A stretch of DNA of 64,000 nucleotides from WJMT01 sp964599635 (GTDB lineage: Bacteria > Acidobacteriota > Aminicenantia > Aminicenantales > Aminicenantaceae): assembly GCA_964599635.1 (NCBI GenBank), contig CAZRGM010000002.1, positions 1 to 64,000 on the forward strand, written 5' to 3'. Both the position numbers and the translations under genes were made by a program. The notes beneath the pieces were generated by a model. The model was not told the DNA's origin. It ran no database searches and saw nothing but the letters and a program-made list of their open reading frames with translations. Shown here piece by piece: positions 62,014 through 64,000 of the stretch; within the stretch, counting starts at the first letter, position 1, and each line of letters starts with the position of its first letter.

Positions 62014-62814
62014 TCAGAATTTCATAAAAAGGCCAATATTCAAATTGGTGTCTATATGAGTGCCGTCCTGTATAACCGAGCCTTCATTATCAAAAACAGT
62101 ACTTCCTCCACTTTCAAGGCTGATCATCTGTTCAAAATCGGGGTCACACACAAAAATCCTGGCATCCACCCTTAACCCAAAATTTGGCGAAAAAAGAGCT
62201 TTGACGCCTAACCCACCGTTGAATGTGAGAGCTGATGTATTGAGGTAGTATAAATGAAATCTTTCCCCAAAACCCGGATATCCGATCTCTATTTCAGGTC
62301 CAATTCCCTGTTTTATCCGAAACTGTGTGATTCCTAAACCAAACGTGGCGTACGGTGTTAGAGGGCTTGAAGAGGGAAAATTAAACACAAGATTTCCGCA
62401 ATAACGGATGATATTTCCCCCAGACCGATTAGCCGTTTCCAACCAATCAGAATATCCGGTCGATTCCAACCTGTCTTCAAAGTCATCCACAAGGCCATCC
62501 GTAAAAGCTGTATCCACCATCATGTACTCCACACTAGCTTCAAAACCCGTTGAGGGAGTCATATTATAAGCAATCCGCCCTCCAAATCCCATCCCTCCTT
62601 TCTGCTCTAACACCGTAGAGAAAAAAGCCTGCCATTCAGGATACCAGGATGACGAATAGGCTTCCACACTGGAGTTGATCTCTCCCCGGCTGGGGTAAGA
62701 AATATTCAAATTGTAGAGGCCGAAAACGGTCAGCTCCACTTGCGAAAATCCAAAACTCGTCAAAAAAAGCACCCCTATGAATAACACAACAATTTGGCTC
62801 AATTTTCTATTCAT
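62014..62814 (-). CDS. outer-membrane beta-barrel protein
   Basis: 266 aa, ATG with AAGGAG upstream. The signal peptide ends TSFGFSQ. The sequence is built of amphipathic strands (GGRIAYNMTPSTGFEASVEY, TPYATFGLGITQF, FNGGLGVKALFSPNFGLRVD) and ends in a terminal Phe (NIGLFMKF). It is similar in style to OmpW/OmpA-like small barrels. Function is unknown; no partner is obvious. Confidence 0.78.
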   Translation of the reverse strand: MNRKLSQIVVLFIGVLFLTSFGFSQVELTVFGLYNLNISYPSRGEINSSVEAYSSSWYPEWQAFFSTVLEQKGGMGFGGRIAYNMTPSTGFEASVEYMMVDTAFTDGLVDDFEDRLESTGYSDWLETANRSGGNIIRYCGNLVFNFPSSSPLTPYATFGLGITQFRIKQGIGPEIEIGYPGFGERFHLYYLNTSALTFNGGLGVKALFSPNFGLRVDARIFVCDPDFEQMISLESGGSTVFDNEGSVIQDGTHIDTNLNIGLFMKF

Positions 62815-62837
62815 TGCCTAACTCCTTCCTGTTTAAT

Positions 62838-62920
62838 CTGACCCGTTCATAAATCAATGTCAATTTTTTTATTATCAATTTATTTCAAGCGATGTTCAAG
62901 ATTTTTTTCAAAAATAATGA
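62838..62920 (-). repeat. R1 repeat, diverged copy
   Basis: In reverse complement TTTGAAAAAAATCTTGAAC and a hairpin near TCAATTTTTTTATTA, ending TTTATGAACGGGTCAG. It is joined to an R2 fragment. Confidence 0.5.
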
Positions 62921-63011
62921 GGAATCTCACTCCCGCTCGGGCTTCGCTCTCCTCTAAAGAGGAACCCTGCCCGCTCAGCCCTCACAGGGGATTCCTCATC
63001 CCTTGCCCTTC
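62917..63011 (-). repeat. R2 palindromic repeat, copy f (outer arm lost)
   Basis: ATGAGGAATCTCACTCCCGC continues as in copy a through CCTC-TAAA-GAGG to ATCCCTTGCCC. About 40 bases of the far arm are missing. Confidence 0.8.
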
Positions 63012-63070
63012 TCTATTGACTCCAAGGACCTTCTTTGATATAAATAGGCAACTTAATTTGGAGAAAAAAT

Positions 63071-64000
63071 ATGGATTTATTTGATAAATGCAATACAAAC
63101 GGCGGATATTTTGGAATATTTCGCGCTCAAGATGATTATTTCTTTACCCGGCCGATTTTAGATCCTATCCCAGGAACAAGAACATTATTTAATGGGAAAG
63201 AATGCATTCAATGGTCTATCAACAATTATCTGGGTCTCGCTGAAAATAAGGAAATCAAAACTTTCGCCAAAAAAATTATAGAAAAATATCCTCTAAGTGC
63301 GCCGATGGGATCCAGGATGATGACCGGAAATACAAAAAATCATAAGGAATTGGAACAACAACTGGCTGATTTCACTGAAAAAGAATCAGCTATCCTGTTT
63401 AATTACGGATATCTCGGAGTTTTAGGAACCATATCATCCTTAGTGGGTAAAAATGATACCATTGTCATTGACAAGCTTTCTCATGCTTCGATGCTGGATG
63501 CTACTTTTTTATCCCTGGGAAAATTCCGCGCTTATCAACATAATGATATGGACAGCCTAGAAAGTCATCTCAAACGGATCAATAGAGACAGAAAAGGTGG
63601 TGTGTTGATCGTGACTGAAGGAGTTTTCGGAATGCGGGGCGATCTTGCAGACCTTCCCCATATATGCCAACTCAAGGAAAAATACGACGCCCGACTGTTT
63701 ATAGATGATGCCCATGGATTTGGGGTCATGAATGAAACAGGCCAGGGGACAGCTTCCTATTTTGGTCTCCAGGATAAAGTAGATGTTTATTTTGGCACTT
63801 TTGCTAAAGCCTTCGCAGCCATAGGAGGGGTGGCCGCTTCAGGAAAAAAGGTTGTGGATTGGATAAGATACAATGCTAGGTCTCAGGTCTTTGCCAAGAG
63901 CCTCCCACTAGTCTATGTTGAGGTACTCAAAAAAACTCTAGAAATCGTAAAGAAAGGAGCGGCAAGAAGGGACAAGATGTTCGAAAACGCCAGAAGGCTT
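63071..64000 (+). CDS. alpha-oxoamine synthase / serine-palmitoyltransferase-like, 3' end outside window
   Basis: 310 codons visible from ATG 63071 (GGAG upstream); open to the window end. Fold-type I PLP enzyme: WSINNYLGLAENKEIK, SAPMGSRMMTGNTKNHKELE, LSHASMLDATFLSLGK, LFIDDAHGFGVMNETGQG and the Lys in GTFAKAFAAIGGVAAS. The sequence is close in style to serine palmitoyltransferases of Bacteroidetes and differs clearly from the family member at 52919. Members make 3-keto-sphinganine or related aminoketones from an amino acid and acyl-CoA. Exact substrate is uncertain. Confidence 0.88.
   Translation, partial: MDLFDKCNTNGGYFGIFRAQDDYFFTRPILDPIPGTRTLFNGKECIQWSINNYLGLAENKEIKTFAKKIIEKYPLSAPMGSRMMTGNTKNHKELEQQLADFTEKESAILFNYGYLGVLGTISSLVGKNDTIVIDKLSHASMLDATFLSLGKFRAYQHNDMDSLESHLKRINRDRKGGVLIVTEGVFGMRGDLADLPHICQLKEKYDARLFIDDAHGFGVMNETGQGTASYFGLQDKVDVYFGTFAKAFAAIGGVAASGKKVVDWIRYNARSQVFAKSLPLVYVEVLKKTLEIVKKGAARRDKMFENARRL

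Overview
The window reads as an AT-rich bacterial chromosome segment from a Gram-negative lineage with a secreted and outer-membrane-heavy gene content. GWxTD-domain proteins, a TonB-dependent receptor with a carboxypeptidase-regulatory N-terminus, VWA and VWFA-like exported proteins, S9/M14/M20/M28/M64 peptidases with signal peptides, and DUF4097 next to an ECF sigma/anti-sigma pair together suggest Candidatus Aminicenantes or another Acidobacteriota-like group. This assignment is inferred from gene content; no rRNA is present.

Layout. 1-8.3 kb: an exported esterase-like lipoprotein, a small envelope protein, and a TetR-controlled operon (RND/MMPL exporter, LolA-like protein, outer-membrane barrel) with matching palindromic operators at the regulator and at the exporter. 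8.4-10.4 kb (minus): a possible exported-peptide cassette with a 23-codon leader ORF, a 70-aa Cys-containing secreted peptide, a 6-bladed beta-propeller lipoprotein and a broken redoxin-like gene. 10.4-15.5 kb: two direct copies of a ~260-bp repeat around a DGC/NifX-like fusion, then a NifX-type protein, an exported transglutaminase and an internally deleted M20 peptidase. 15.6-19.3 kb (minus): ECF sigma, zinc-finger anti-sigma, DUF4097, a small membrane protein, a Mut7-C RNase and tRNA-Ala(CGC). 19.3-21.1 kb: a visibly more GC-rich segment between imperfect 43-bp direct repeats, carrying a frameshifted IucA/IucC-like gene. 21.2-25.7 kb: an M64 peptidase, then an exported PPP-type phosphatase and two exported kinase-fold paralogues, one of which lacks catalytic-loop residues. 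25.9-30.3 kb: iron uptake (membrane-anchored DtxR with two FeoA domains; FeoB split into GTPase and membrane polypeptides) and a tandem universal stress protein. 30.4-46 kb: VWA protein, small membrane proteins, S9 peptidase, sodium:solute symporter, a TPR/GWxTD/GWxTD operon and a TonB-dependent receptor. 46.4-58.7 kb: GT39 glycosyltransferase, sulfatase, alpha-oxoamine synthase plus M28 peptidase, alpha/beta hydrolase, aldo/keto reductase, PilZ protein and a VWFA-like protein. 59-64 kb: a wrecked tandem of M14 carboxypeptidases, an outer-membrane barrel, and the start of a second alpha-oxoamine synthase.

Two themes stand out. First, three intergenic repeat families recur: R1 (AT hairpin, up to 260 bp), R2 (~130-bp palindromic element with 11-bp terminal inverted repeats) and R3 (~65 bp). 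Second, many exported enzymes have lost key parts: the M20 core, the catalytic Glu of M28, the nucleophile of an alpha/beta hydrolase, M14 reading frames, and kinase catalytic-loop residues.

The strongest candidate for an undescribed system is the exported phosphatase / pseudokinase / kinase trio at 22.9-25.7 kb. The propeller/secreted-peptide cassette at 8.4-10.4 kb is second.
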